Origin: Croceimicrobium sp965656185
Lineage (GTDB): Bacteria; Bacteroidota; Bacteroidia; Flavobacteriales; Schleiferiaceae
Assembly (NCBI GenBank): GCA_965656185.1
Contig: CBFHJH010000001.1
Span: 186,001-250,000 of the forward strand
Length of the DNA: 64,000 bases
Reading direction: 5' to 3'
The notes under the pieces were generated by a model. It was not told the origin of the DNA. It saw only the letters and a program-made list of their open reading frames with translations, and searched no databases. The position numbers and the translations under genes were made by a program. Positions 1 to 8,077 of this stretch are shown here, piece after piece (position 1 is the stretch's first letter; the number at the start of each line of letters is the position of its first letter).

Positions 1-1062
1 AGAGGATTCCTCATCTAAAAATCGGAATATCCGGTCTATAGGATGCTTGCGAAACAATCTTTGGAAGATGTCCTTGATTAGCGATTCTTTCCGCAAAATC
101 AAACGCATTAAAAGGTCATCATAAAACTGAAAGCGCCAAGGTCGGTACAATTGGGGAAGGCGATCTTCCCTTTTTAAAGCTTTTGAAATTTCCCAAGCAT
201 GACCGCAAAAGTATTTGAAGGCAAATCCACTGGAAGCCTTAATAGCACCCGCTCTAGCGCCAATCGGAATATGCTTGGTATCTTCTGGATGTAACCTTTT
301 GGTGCTGTTTAGTTTTAGGGTCATCGGAATCTTGTTGATTTCCTTTTCCAAGATCTCGTAGTCTCCAACATTTAGTTTTTCCAGGAACTTATCGATCTCT
401 TCCTTGGATTCATCCTCTTCTAACAACTCCATTCCAAAGCGGGTGAATTCTACCAGCGCTTCATTTCTGGAACTCGGTAACCAATACATAAACTGTAAGC
501 CGTTTTTCTGGGGCACTTCAAAATCCATGATACGGCAGGTTTGGCTATCTAAATCCGTGGTGGTTTTGATGCGGTAACCCACAAAACTCTGCCAAATCAA
601 GCCTGGGTCTTCAATCCGCGGCGGACGGCTATCGAAAATAAGATCGGCCCGAAGCTGATTTTCTCCTTCCAAGAAAACAGTCGGTTCATCTGCTTCCTTG
701 ATTTTTGTAACCTTAGCCTGAATACGGCTAATTTGAGGGTAAGCTTCTAAAGCTTCATTGACGAATTGATAAAAGTCTTTACTACGAATTTCGACATAGC
801 GGTAGGGAGCAAGACTCCTGGAGCCATCAAAGGGTCCTTCAAATTGACTCCAGGTTTTACTGGCACAGGATCCAAACATCTGCCATGCCGCATCGCTGCC
901 ATTGGTCCAGAAACACCAAGTTCGGTCATTGCTATCTTTTTGATGAGGCTCGATTATTGCGATTCTTTTTCCTTTGAGCTGACCCTGCAAATGCAGGGCG
1001 TAGACCAATGCTAATCCAGAGCCACCGCCACCAATTATTGCTATGTCGAAGCGATCATTCAC
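1..1062 (-). CDS. crtY: Lycopene beta-cyclase, partial (C-terminus off the left edge)
   Basis: Predicted to cyclise the ends of lycopene to beta-ionone rings in carotenoid synthesis, as a flavoprotein at the inner membrane. The 354 visible codons are open to the window edge. Residues 5-20 form a Rossmann dinucleotide-binding start (IIGGGGSGLALVYAL), followed by the family's RTWCFW segment near residue 48 and a GARAGAIKASSGFAFK stretch near residue 270. Family members are about 380-390 residues, so roughly 30 are probably missing. The start is GTG at 1062; its GTGA overlaps the stop of the upstream photolyase gene by 4 bases, implying translational coupling. Other carotenoid genes, if clustered, lie outside the window. 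Family call is firm; exact product (beta-carotene) is inferred. Confidence 0.85.
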   Translation of the reverse strand, partial: MNDRFDIAIIGGGGSGLALVYALHLQGQLKGKRIAIIEPHQKDSNDRTWCFWTNGSDAAWQMFGSCASKTWSQFEGPFDGSRSLAPYRYVEIRSKDFYQFVNEALEAYPQISRIQAKVTKIKEADEPTVFLEGENQLRADLIFDSRPPRIEDPGLIWQSFVGYRIKTTTDLDSQTCRIMDFEVPQKNGLQFMYWLPSSRNEALVEFTRFGMELLEEDESKEEIDKFLEKLNVGDYEILEKEINKIPMTLKLNSTKRLHPEDTKHIPIGARAGAIKASSGFAFKYFCGHAWEISKALKREDRLPQLYRPWRFQFYDDLLMRLILRKESLIKDIFQRLFRKHPIDRIFRFLDEESS

Positions 1063-2576
1063 GCTTCAAAGGAAACGCTTTCTATCCAATTTTCAGCCGC
1101 TTTGAAAATGCGCTCCTTTCGATCGGGGTCCATTTTTTTAAGCGTAGCAAGCATCATGCCCATGCGATGGTTCGAGGCAAAGGTCTCTCGCTGACGGTCG
1201 ATAAATCGCCAGTAAAGTCCATCGACAATATCGCACCATTCTCCTTTGGGATAATGACTCATTTTCCGTAGGTAATTACTGCCCGCAATGTATGGCTTGG
1301 TGGCAAAGCTTCCCCCATCGGCAAATTGACTCATTCCCATAACATTAGCAGCCATTACCCAATCGGCGCTATCGATATACATTTCCATGAACCAAGCGTA
1401 AACCTCTTGGGGGTCTAATTCGCACATTAGCATGATATTACCCAAGACCATCAAGCGTTCGATATGGTGATTATAGCCATGTTCTTGCACTTTGTTGATG
1501 CTATCATCTAAGGGTGGGATGCCCGTATTAGCTTCGTACCATGCTTTTTTCATTTTTCGGCTAAAGCCAAAATAGTTCTTATTGAAGTCGAACTCATGGT
1601 ACATACCCGAAATGAATTCTCTCCACCCTACCAATTGCCTCACAAAACCTTCTACCGAGGGATAATGGACATCATCATTTTCAAATTTCTCTAGGATGGC
1701 TTCCAATACTTCTCGAGGTTCGAGCAATCCAATATTGAGATAGGGGCTGAGGGTAGAATGGTAAAGGAAAACTTGCCCTGGTTCCAAGGCATCTTCATAA
1801 GGACCAAATAACTCAAATTTTTCATTGAGGAATTGCTCAAGTACCGCTAGGGCCTGCTCGCGACTAGTGGCCCAGTTGAAGCACTTTGCCTTTCCTGGAT
1901 GATCTGGGAAAAGCTCATCCACTATTTCAATAAGCTCTTTTAACAATTCATCATGCTCGAACTGCAAAGGCATTGGCGGCTGATGGTCTTTGGGTAGTTT
2001 CTTGCGGTTGGATTCATCGAAACTCCATTTCCCGCCCAAGGGATCCCCATTTTCGTCTAAAAGGAGCTTCAGCGCTTCTCTTTGTCTTTGATAATAATTT
2101 TTGAGGAAGGGTTTTTTAGTGGAATTGAGATATTCTGAAAAATCTGCGCGCTTAAAAAGGAATTTCGGGCTTTCTATAAATTCCAATTCGACTTTCAGAT
2201 CGGCGCAAAGTTTCTCAATGGCTTCATGCATAAAATGATCATCAATTTCGAAGCATTTGATTTTATGAGGCTTGGCCACATCCTTAAGGTATTTTTCCAG
2301 CTTATCAGTGAAGCTTAAAGATTGGTCAGCTTCATTAATTTTATGGTATTGCACGGTAAAGCCTTCTTCTTCGCGTGCTTTGGCCCATCGGCGCATGGAG
2401 GCAAAAAAGAAGATGAGTTTTTGCTTGTGGTATTTGAAATGACTGGCTAAATCTTGTGCTTCGGCCATAAAGATCATCTCCGGCGTCGAATCGCCAAGGT
2501 GATCTTTTAAATTAGGAAAGAGCTGATCACCTAATATAACTAATAGTTCGGCGGGTTTTTCTGCAGGATGCGACAT
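1059..2576 (-). CDS. Cryptochrome/photolyase family protein (DPRP, FeS-BCP/PhrB-like)
   Basis: 505 residues, full length for the deoxyribodipyrimidine photolyase-related family, which includes bacterial (6-4) photolyases such as PhrB of Agrobacterium that use FAD and a 4Fe-4S cluster. The N-terminal antenna domain opens with LLVILGDQLFPN, and the C-terminal FAD domain includes SADWVMAANVMGMSQFADGG and KPYIAGSNYLRKMS. The cysteine loop that normally follows this is short: residues about 439-448 read MSHYPKGEWC, so two of the usual three cysteines there appear replaced or deleted while the last remains. Repair of (6-4) photoproducts is therefore an inference. It is translationally coupled to crtY downstream and divergent from the DUF2256 gene 39 bases away. 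Confidence 0.85.
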   Translation of the reverse strand: MSHPAEKPAELLVILGDQLFPNLKDHLGDSTPEMIFMAEAQDLASHFKYHKQKLIFFFASMRRWAKAREEEGFTVQYHKINEADQSLSFTDKLEKYLKDVAKPHKIKCFEIDDHFMHEAIEKLCADLKVELEFIESPKFLFKRADFSEYLNSTKKPFLKNYYQRQREALKLLLDENGDPLGGKWSFDESNRKKLPKDHQPPMPLQFEHDELLKELIEIVDELFPDHPGKAKCFNWATSREQALAVLEQFLNEKFELFGPYEDALEPGQVFLYHSTLSPYLNIGLLEPREVLEAILEKFENDDVHYPSVEGFVRQLVGWREFISGMYHEFDFNKNYFGFSRKMKKAWYEANTGIPPLDDSINKVQEHGYNHHIERLMVLGNIMLMCELDPQEVYAWFMEMYIDSADWVMAANVMGMSQFADGGSFATKPYIAGSNYLRKMSHYPKGEWCDIVDGLYWRFIDRQRETFASNHRMGMMLATLKKMDPDRKERIFKAAENWIESVSFEA

Positions 2577-2615
2577 GCAGATAAAACCAATATGACCAAA
2601 GAATGTTGAAGAACT

Positions 2616-2744
2616 ATGAAGAAAAGGGATTTACCGCAAAAGACCTGCCCGGTTTGCGGCCAGCCATTTAGCTGGCGCAAGAAATGGGAAAAGAATTGGG
2701 AAGAAGTGAAATACTGCTCGGAGCGGTGTCGTAGAAATAAATAA
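2616..2744 (+). CDS. DUF2256 small zinc-finger-like protein (42 aa)
   Basis: A 42-residue gene that standard length cut-offs miss. It has the DUF2256 pattern: a basic start (MKKRDLPQKT), a CPVC pair at residues 11-14, the FSWRKKWEKNW core, and a second CSERC pair at residues 34-38 ending in RRNK. The four cysteines suggest a small treble-clef-like zinc site. Function is unknown; DUF2256 genes are often found next to photolyase/cryptochrome genes, as here (divergent, 39 bases from the photolyase start). The ATG at 2616 was chosen because an upstream ATG at 2603 is in another frame. The stop codon merges into the left arm of a terminator-like hairpin. Confidence 0.85.
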   Translation: MKKRDLPQKTCPVCGQPFSWRKKWEKNWEEVKYCSERCRRNK

Positions 2745-2806
2745 AAAAACCAGACGTCTTAAGGGGAAGGAATCGCTTAAGGGAGAGCGCAGACGCCTGG
2801 TTTTTT
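2744..2806. terminator. Bidirectional terminator-like hairpin with a 31-base loop
   Basis: Arms 2744-2759 (A-tract plus CCAGACGTCT) and 2791-2806 (AGACGCCTGG plus T-tract) pair over 16 positions with one A/C mismatch on the plus strand. On the minus strand the same position is a G-U pair, so that strand folds better. The loop (2760-2790) holds two CTTAAGGG copies and a small inner stem (CGCT/AGCG). It ends the DUF2256 transcript. The rest of the gap up to 3004 shows no gene; it holds one candidate promoter-like 12-mer at 2829-2840. Confidence 0.6.
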
Positions 2807-3004
2807 ATAGTATCAAATATCACTTAACAAGTACAAAGTAAGACGATTAGAGCTACATGATCACTTTGAAAACAATTCCCATACCCAAAAATTTTAGCAA
2901 AAAATAAGTTCCGAGATCCGGAAAGCTAATCTACCGATGTCCGTTGGGAAAAAGTAATTTTTAAAATTGGGAAGGAATTAAAAAATGCAAATTTCGCTGC
3001 CCTG

Positions 3005-3658
3005 TCAAAGCCGTTCCATGAACCAAGATCGAAGGTCCTGCAAGTTTTCTGGGTTTAAGCCATGTCCGGCCGGATACTCTTGATAACGGTGCTTAATTTG
3101 AAGCTTTTCCAAAAACTCAGTAGACCTTCGTGCTGCTTGTACCGGAATGATTTCATCTTCACTTCCATGGGAAACGAAAAAGTCCAAATGCTGCAGCTCA
3201 GCCGGTTTGTATTGACTTGGGACAATTTCCTTTAACACATATCCACTTAAGGCCATTACTTTTTCCACTTCTTTAGGATAATTTAAACTGTATCCATAGC
3301 TCAGTATAGCCCCTTGACTAAAACCCATTAACCACAAAGGATTATCCACTAAACCTTCTTGCTCGCGAAATTCACTAAGGAAGCGACGCAGTAAATCACG
3401 CGATTCGGCAGCTTTAACGGTATCGGATGTCTTTGCTCCGACTTGGTCGAAGTGAATAGGATACCAGGCGAAACCGCCCATTCCTAAATTCATCGGTGCC
3501 CGTACGCTTACAAAATGGCAGGCATCTCCGAGGTAATCCTTCAGACCAAATAAGTCGTTCTCATGACTGCCATATCCATGTATCATTAATACGATTGGTG
3601 CCTTAGCAGTTTTGGACTGAGCGGCTTGGTAATTATAGACCAGACTTAAATCTGACAT
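3005..3658 (-). CDS. Phospholipase/carboxylesterase-type alpha/beta hydrolase
   Basis: 217-residue serine esterase of the phospholipase/carboxylesterase (PF02230-like) family, probably cytoplasmic. Visible: HGYGSHEND oxyanion region at residues 27-35, the nucleophile elbow GFSQGA with Ser114, Asp168 in SHGSEDEIIP, and His199 in AGHGL. The substrate cannot be told from sequence; short acyl esters are typical. The reading frame stays open upstream to 3823, but that extension lies over the Nudix gene. The ATG at 3658, one base after the Nudix stop, gives the family's usual length. It is the last gene of the TetR-AarF-OMP-Nudix-esterase operon. Confidence 0.85.
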   Translation of the reverse strand: MSDLSLVYNYQAAQSKTAKAPIVLMIHGYGSHENDLFGLKDYLGDACHFVSVRAPMNLGMGGFAWYPIHFDQVGAKTSDTVKAAESRDLLRRFLSEFREQEGLVDNPLWLMGFSQGAILSYGYSLNYPKEVEKVMALSGYVLKEIVPSQYKPAELQHLDFFVSHGSEDEIIPVQAARRSTEFLEKLQIKHRYQEYPAGHGLNPENLQDLRSWFMERL

Positions 3659-3659
3659 G

Positions 3660-4199
3660 TTATTTTTTTTGGTATTCTCCGATGGCGTAACCGGAAGCTT
3701 CGCCTTTTCGGATAGAGAGTAAATGCTTAATGGCGTGAGAATTGCTAGAGAAAGCAATATCAGACCAAGGAATATCTTGCTCTTTAAAAAATTCGATTTC
3801 GGTGCTTTCGGCTGTAATTTCATAGTGCGTACCGGTCATTTTTGCCCGAAAGATCAAATATACTTGCTGGGCATGGGGAAGGTTGTAAATCGTATGCAGA
3901 CCCAAGAGCTCAACTTTAGCGCCTGTTTCTTCCTTCACCTCGCGCAAGGCGCCAAATTGAACCGTTTCGTTATTTTCCAAAAAACCGCATGGTAAGTTCC
4001 AAAACCCTAAACGGGGTTCTATGCCTCTTTTGCAGAGCATGATTTCACCTCGGTCATTTTCAATGATGCAACCCACAATCATCCGCGGGTTTTGATAATG
4101 AATTGTTTGGCAATTAGCACAAACAAAGCGAGGGAGATGATCTCCCTCGGGTATTGTAAAATCTATCTTATCGCTTCCGCAGTTACTGCAGTAGTTCAT
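3660..4199 (-). CDS. Nudix hydrolase with N-terminal zinc ribbon
   Basis: 179 residues. Cys4, Cys7, Cys27 and Cys30 form an N-terminal zinc ribbon (CSNC and CANC) of the Nudix_N type. The Nudix box occupies residues 72-94 and fits GX5EX7REUXEEXGU (Gly72, Glu78, Arg86-Glu87, Glu90-Glu91, Gly93), so the magnesium-binding catalytic helix is intact. The architecture resembles plant FAD/ADP-ribose pyrophosphatases (NUDT23-like) and short NADH-pyrophosphatase relatives; the actual nucleotide substrate is unknown. It starts one base after the stop of the upstream OMP-like gene and ends one base before the esterase start, a tight operon. Confidence 0.88.
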   Translation of the reverse strand: MNYCSNCGSDKIDFTIPEGDHLPRFVCANCQTIHYQNPRMIVGCIIENDRGEIMLCKRGIEPRLGFWNLPCGFLENNETVQFGALREVKEETGAKVELLGLHTIYNLPHAQQVYLIFRAKMTGTHYEITAESTEIEFFKEQDIPWSDIAFSSNSHAIKHLLSIRKGEASGYAIGEYQKK

Positions 4200-4200
4200 A

Positions 4201-4704
4201 TTAAAATTGCCAGCGTGCGCTAAATGCTAGATCTAGGTCAAAATCCTCAAAATAGTCGTTTAGCAAATTAAGATTAGGGTTAAAATCTAAGGCTAGCTGA
4301 ATGGGTACCCCGGCAATGTTGGCCAAATTGTACTCAACTCCTACAATTCCTTCCACGCTTAAAACCAAAGCACCATAGTCTTCTGCTAATACGTTGGAGA
4401 TGGAATTATCGAAATCTACGTATCCTAAACCGGCGCCCCCCCCGTAAAACCAATAAAAGTCGTTCTTAATTGGTTTCACCCATTGGTAGGTTCCTGATAA
4501 TTTAAAAGCATCTGCCGCTCTGCTGCTGCGCAAACCAAGATCTAATTGGAGGCGATTAGCTGCTCCCATTGCTTTTTGATAGGTGATTTCCGTTCCTAAT
4601 CCATTACTCCCGCCAAAACGCAAACCAAGGGCATGATCACTAACTTGAGCGGATAAACCAAAGGAACCTAAACCAAGCACTAAGACTAAAATTAACTTCT
4701 TCAT
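4201..4704 (-). CDS. Hypothetical secreted beta-barrel-like protein
   Basis: 167 residues with a clear signal peptide (MKKLILVLVLGLGSFGLSAQ). The mature part has alternating strands rich in Gly and aromatic residues (RFGGSNGLGTEITYQKAM; YGGGAGLGYVDF) and ends in an aromatic residue (SARWQF), as outer-membrane beta-barrels often do. I do not recognise a named family. Its ATG overlaps the AarF kinase stop by 4 bases (ATGA), so the two are translationally coupled. A small outer-membrane protein of the OmpA-barrel/porin-like type is the likeliest reading. Confidence 0.7.
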   Translation of the reverse strand: MKKLILVLVLGLGSFGLSAQVSDHALGLRFGGSNGLGTEITYQKAMGAANRLQLDLGLRSSRAADAFKLSGTYQWVKPIKNDFYWFYGGGAGLGYVDFDNSISNVLAEDYGALVLSVEGIVGVEYNLANIAGVPIQLALDFNPNLNLLNDYFEDFDLDLAFSARWQF

Positions 4705-6032
4705 GTTGTTTGATTTTCAACCAAAAATAAGCTATTTAAGGCAGAACGCGTACTAATTTTAGCTTGCAAACTATGAAGGATATTGTACAAGCCAAAATAA
4801 GTGCGATTCAGATAGATGGCATCTTTAGGACCTCTACCAGCGCGTGCATTTCGCACCATTTTATCATTTTGAAAGAGGTCGCTTAAAGCATAAATTTCAT
4901 CAAAATAAGCCTTATTAGAAAAATCGAATTCGCTTTCAAAAAATGGTCTACCTAGAAGCTTCAGCAAATCGGCGTAAATACCCTTAAAGTGTTCTACCTC
5001 TTTCTTATTGTCCTCTGGCAATAGGAATTTAAGACGATAAAGTAGATTAAGAAATGCTTCGTCGTCTTCACTTATGGCTGGCTTCATTATTTGAAAGTAA
5101 TCGCGATAAAAGCTCTCCGGTAATTCTTTAATACAGCCAAAATCGATTACTCCCATCTTACCATCGGGTCGGAACAAGAAATTACCAGGATGAGGATCTG
5201 CGTGCAGCTCCCTCATTTCATGAATTTGAAAATCATAAAAATCCCATAAAATTTGTCCCAATTTATTGCGTGTTTCTTGGTCGGGATTAGTGGCTAGGAA
5301 GCGATCCAAGTGCTCACCATCAAGCCAGTCCATGGTTAACACACGTTCTGCACTGTATTCGGGATAGTACTTTGGGAAATACAGTCCGTCGATATCCTTG
5401 CATGCTTCAGAGATCTTTTGTGCTCGCTCCAATTCAAGTTCATAATCGGTCTCTTCCAATAAACGGACTTGCACCTCTTCCAAGTAGTGATTAATCTCAG
5501 TGCTACTAATGTTAAACATGGCACTCACAACCGGTTTTACCATTTTAAGATCCGATTGAATACTAGAAGCAACACCGGGATATTGGATTTTTACGGCATA
5601 TTCTTGTTTCCCTTTGTGTGCTTTATGCACTTGACCAATACTAGCAGCAGCCACGCTTTGCTTAGAGAAATCGTCGAAGATCTCCCCGGGCATTTCTTTA
5701 AAATATTTCTGAAAGGTTTTAACCACTAAAGGATAGGAGAGAGGAGGGGCTGAATATTGAGCTTGGGCAAATTTAGTAGTATATGCCTGGGGCAACAAGC
5801 CCTGGTCCATGCTTAGCATTTGGGCCACTTTTAAAGCACTACCCTTTAAGGAGCTTAAAGCCTCGTAAACGTCGGTAGCATTTTGCTCTTGAAGCGACTC
5901 TTGGTCTGATTCACCGTTTACGAGCTTTTTTCCATAATGTTTAAGGTAATTGCGTCCTAGCTTAGCGCCGGTTTTCAAGAACTTTCCGGTGCGCTGACTA
6001 CGGCTACTGTATATTTTATCTTGTTCTTTCAT
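4701..6032 (-). CDS. AarF/ABC1/UbiB family atypical kinase
   Basis: 443 residues of the UbiB/COQ8-like protein-kinase-fold family, which supports isoprenoid-quinone or lipid homeostasis. Visible motifs: KVAQMLSMDQG at residues 68-78 where the family normally has KxGQ; the alanine-rich nucleotide loop AAASIGQVHKA near residue 130; the catalytic HADPHPGNF near residues 275-283; and IDFG about 13 residues later. The substrate is unknown for bacterial members. It is coupled by 4-base overlaps to the TetR regulator upstream and the OMP-like gene downstream. The Ala in place of Gly in the signature motif is noted separately. Confidence 0.88.
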   Translation of the reverse strand: MKEQDKIYSSRSQRTGKFLKTGAKLGRNYLKHYGKKLVNGESDQESLQEQNATDVYEALSSLKGSALKVAQMLSMDQGLLPQAYTTKFAQAQYSAPPLSYPLVVKTFQKYFKEMPGEIFDDFSKQSVAAASIGQVHKAHKGKQEYAVKIQYPGVASSIQSDLKMVKPVVSAMFNISSTEINHYLEEVQVRLLEETDYELELERAQKISEACKDIDGLYFPKYYPEYSAERVLTMDWLDGEHLDRFLATNPDQETRNKLGQILWDFYDFQIHEMRELHADPHPGNFLFRPDGKMGVIDFGCIKELPESFYRDYFQIMKPAISEDDEAFLNLLYRLKFLLPEDNKKEVEHFKGIYADLLKLLGRPFFESEFDFSNKAYFDEIYALSDLFQNDKMVRNARAGRGPKDAIYLNRTYFGLYNILHSLQAKISTRSALNSLFLVENQTT

Positions 6033-6703
6033 CGATTTTGGAAGATGAATTTCCCGAAATCGAAGGCGCTATCTAAGGCATTCTTCTCAATTAGATCGAA
6101 GGAAAGATTTACTGATTTTTCAATGGCCTCGTCGGTTTTCTCAAAGCCCTTGCTCCGGTCTTTACGCCAAAAGTCGAGCAAGAACATAAATTGATACCAA
6201 AACAGATCATCATAAACATCGCTCAGTTTACTGCGGCCAGCAATTTCGCCTCGGCCTTGCCCTTCTTGTACCAATTGCTTGATCCAAGATTTATACTCTT
6301 TCTTTAGATCCTTGATATCGGCAAATTCACGTTTCATGCCCATCAAGGAACCTTTTAGGGTAAGTAAGGCATAGCTGCGATGGGCTTTGCAAGCCTCAAA
6401 AAAGCTGTAGTAAAAGGTGAGAAGCTTTTCACGCACTAAAAATTCTTCCCAATCGCTCGAATTGATCAGTCGTTGAAGATTATCATTAAATAAGCCGATC
6501 CAAAACTGTCCGGCAATTGCTTCAAAATCTGAGAAGTACTGGTAAAAATCTTCTTCTGAGATCTTCAGTTCTTTGCAAAAGGCGTACACCGAAGCCGGGT
6601 TTTCACCCTTCATCAATAAATGATCTTGGTAGGCCTGAATAATTTCTTGGCGAAGGTCTTTTTTCTTGCTCTTCGCTTTGCTCGTAGTTGTCTTTGTTGC
6701 CAT
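6029..6703 (-). CDS. TetR-family transcriptional regulator
   Basis: 224 residues. A lysine-rich N-terminus (residues 1-17) precedes a TetR-type helix-turn-helix around residues 18-65 (ASVYAFCKELKISEEDFYQYF). The C-terminal ligand/dimer domain has the long aromatic helices of the TetR_C type seen in Bacteroidota next to AarF kinases. As first gene of the five-gene operon down to the esterase it probably autoregulates it, but I see no palindromic operator in the 42-base gap to the DASH gene. The effector is unknown. Confidence 0.75.
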   Translation of the reverse strand: MATKTTTSKAKSKKKDLRQEIIQAYQDHLLMKGENPASVYAFCKELKISEEDFYQYFSDFEAIAGQFWIGLFNDNLQRLINSSDWEEFLVREKLLTFYYSFFEACKAHRSYALLTLKGSLMGMKREFADIKDLKKEYKSWIKQLVQEGQGRGEIAGRSKLSDVYDDLFWYQFMFLLDFWRKDRSKGFEKTDEAIEKSVNLSFDLIEKNALDSAFDFGKFIFQNR

Positions 6704-6745
6704 TTTTTTAAATCTATCCTATTAACGTGTCAAGTGACTTTCAGT

Positions 6746-8005
6746 TTACGATAACCAAAGATTTCGATATTCCATTTCCGGATCATAGCGATCGGCTTGT
6801 TTAGCTACGTTGAAATAGCGGTTTTCGCGTGGATCATTTCCCACACCTGCAACGTAGGTCCAGTTTCCGTAGTTGCTGCAAACGTCGTAGTCTATCAATT
6901 GTGATTCGAACCAAGCGGCGCCCAAGTACCAATCTACTCCTAGGTCTTTCACCAAGTAGCTGGCAACATTCTGACGGCCTCTATTGCTCATAAAGCCGGT
7001 TTTTAGTAGTTCCAGCATATTGGCATCGACGAATGCTTCGCCGGTTTGCCCGAGGCGCCATTGTTCAAATTTCTTATTGCCTTTCGGCTGATGGCTGCGG
7101 GGAATTTTAAAAAACCAATTTCCCTCTTTAAGAGCGGTAAGTCGGAAGAAGTCTCGCCACATCAATTCGAAAAACAGCCAGTAAGTCGAGGAATTCTTGG
7201 TTCGTTCGGCTTCGTATTTTTTGATCTCTTGATAGATACTACGGGGAGAAATACAACCTTGTGCTAACCAAGCTGAAAACTTCGAGCTGTAATCGGCGCC
7301 TACTAGGCCATTACGGGTCTTTTTGTACTCTTTTAATCGACCCTTATTCCAGAAGTAATCTTCTAACCTTTGCCAAGCCGCACTTTCGCCACCTTTAAAG
7401 TTAAGTACCGACCGATCATCAAACGATACAGCTTTTAGGCCAAGCTGATCCATACTAGGCAAGGGACTCTCCTCTAGACCTTTGGGCCAATGGGGTACTT
7501 TTACGGCTTCGTTCGGAGCATCGATCTCAGCGTACTTTTCGGCTTTTTTTCTGAAAGCGGTAAAAACCTTTGGCAGCTTATCGATTGGAAAACTTAAAGC
7601 TTCGGGATGGTAGAGGCTGTGTTGCCAAATTCGCTTCAGGCGAAAGCCTGCTTTTTCTAAAAGATATTCTTCTTCTTTTTCTTCGGGCGTGCACTCTTCG
7701 CTGCAATAAATCTCCTCAAAAGGGTAATCGGCTTGCAGCTTCTTGAGTTCTTCTAAAGTATTACCCCAGCGTATTTGTAAACTCGGAGCGGCACTGGCTA
7801 AATTGACCTTTAAATCGGCCAAGCTCTCGAGGATGAACTGAGCTCTAAATGAGCCCGTTTTCGGAAAGCCCCAGGGACTTTTTTGATAGTGCTTTGCCTC
7901 GAAACAATAAAAGAGAATTACTTCATCGGCTTCAGCTACCGCTTTTTTAAGCAGCAGATTGTCTCTTAATCTCAAGTCATTTCTCAACCACACCAATGCC
8001 CTCAT
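6746..8005 (-). CDS. DASH-family cryptochrome
   Basis: 419-residue full-length DASH cryptochrome, which binds FAD and a folate-type antenna and in characterised members repairs cyclobutane dimers in single-stranded DNA. It opens with RALVWLRNDLRLRDN. The DASH hallmark C-terminal block is present: FMSNRGRQNVASYLVKDLG, then WYLGAAWFESQLIDYD and NYGNWTYVAGVGNDPRENR. It lies on the same strand as the TetR operon but 42 bases upstream of it, and follows the carboxylase terminator, so it probably has its own promoter. Together with the DPRP photolyase this makes two photolyase-family proteins within 8 kb. Confidence 0.93.
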   Translation of the reverse strand: MRALVWLRNDLRLRDNLLLKKAVAEADEVILFYCFEAKHYQKSPWGFPKTGSFRAQFILESLADLKVNLASAAPSLQIRWGNTLEELKKLQADYPFEEIYCSEECTPEEKEEEYLLEKAGFRLKRIWQHSLYHPEALSFPIDKLPKVFTAFRKKAEKYAEIDAPNEAVKVPHWPKGLEESPLPSMDQLGLKAVSFDDRSVLNFKGGESAAWQRLEDYFWNKGRLKEYKKTRNGLVGADYSSKFSAWLAQGCISPRSIYQEIKKYEAERTKNSSTYWLFFELMWRDFFRLTALKEGNWFFKIPRSHQPKGNKKFEQWRLGQTGEAFVDANMLELLKTGFMSNRGRQNVASYLVKDLGVDWYLGAAWFESQLIDYDVCSNYGNWTYVAGVGNDPRENRYFNVAKQADRYDPEMEYRNLWLS

Positions 8006-8049
8006 CTAAAATGCTTTTCGCAATAGACATTTCTGCGGAAGATTTGTTC

Positions 8050-8073
8050 AAAAAAAAAGCGGCCGAAGCCGCT
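8050..8073 (-). terminator. Rho-independent terminator with UUCG loop
   Basis: On the minus strand AGCGGC-TTCG-GCCGCT is followed by nine Ts, four bases after the carboxylase stop. The stable UUCG tetraloop and T-run make this a strong terminator for the parA-to-carboxylase run. Confidence 0.88.
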
Positions 8074-8077
8074 CTGA

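Noticed and set aside
766..1271. Plus-strand open frames over lycopene cyclase and photolyase
   Set aside because: They are antisense to well-conserved proteins, have no family features and no start signals.
3659..3823. N-terminal extension of the esterase with a membrane helix
   Set aside because: It lies wholly over the Nudix gene in another frame; the ATG at 3658 gives normal family length directly after the Nudix stop.
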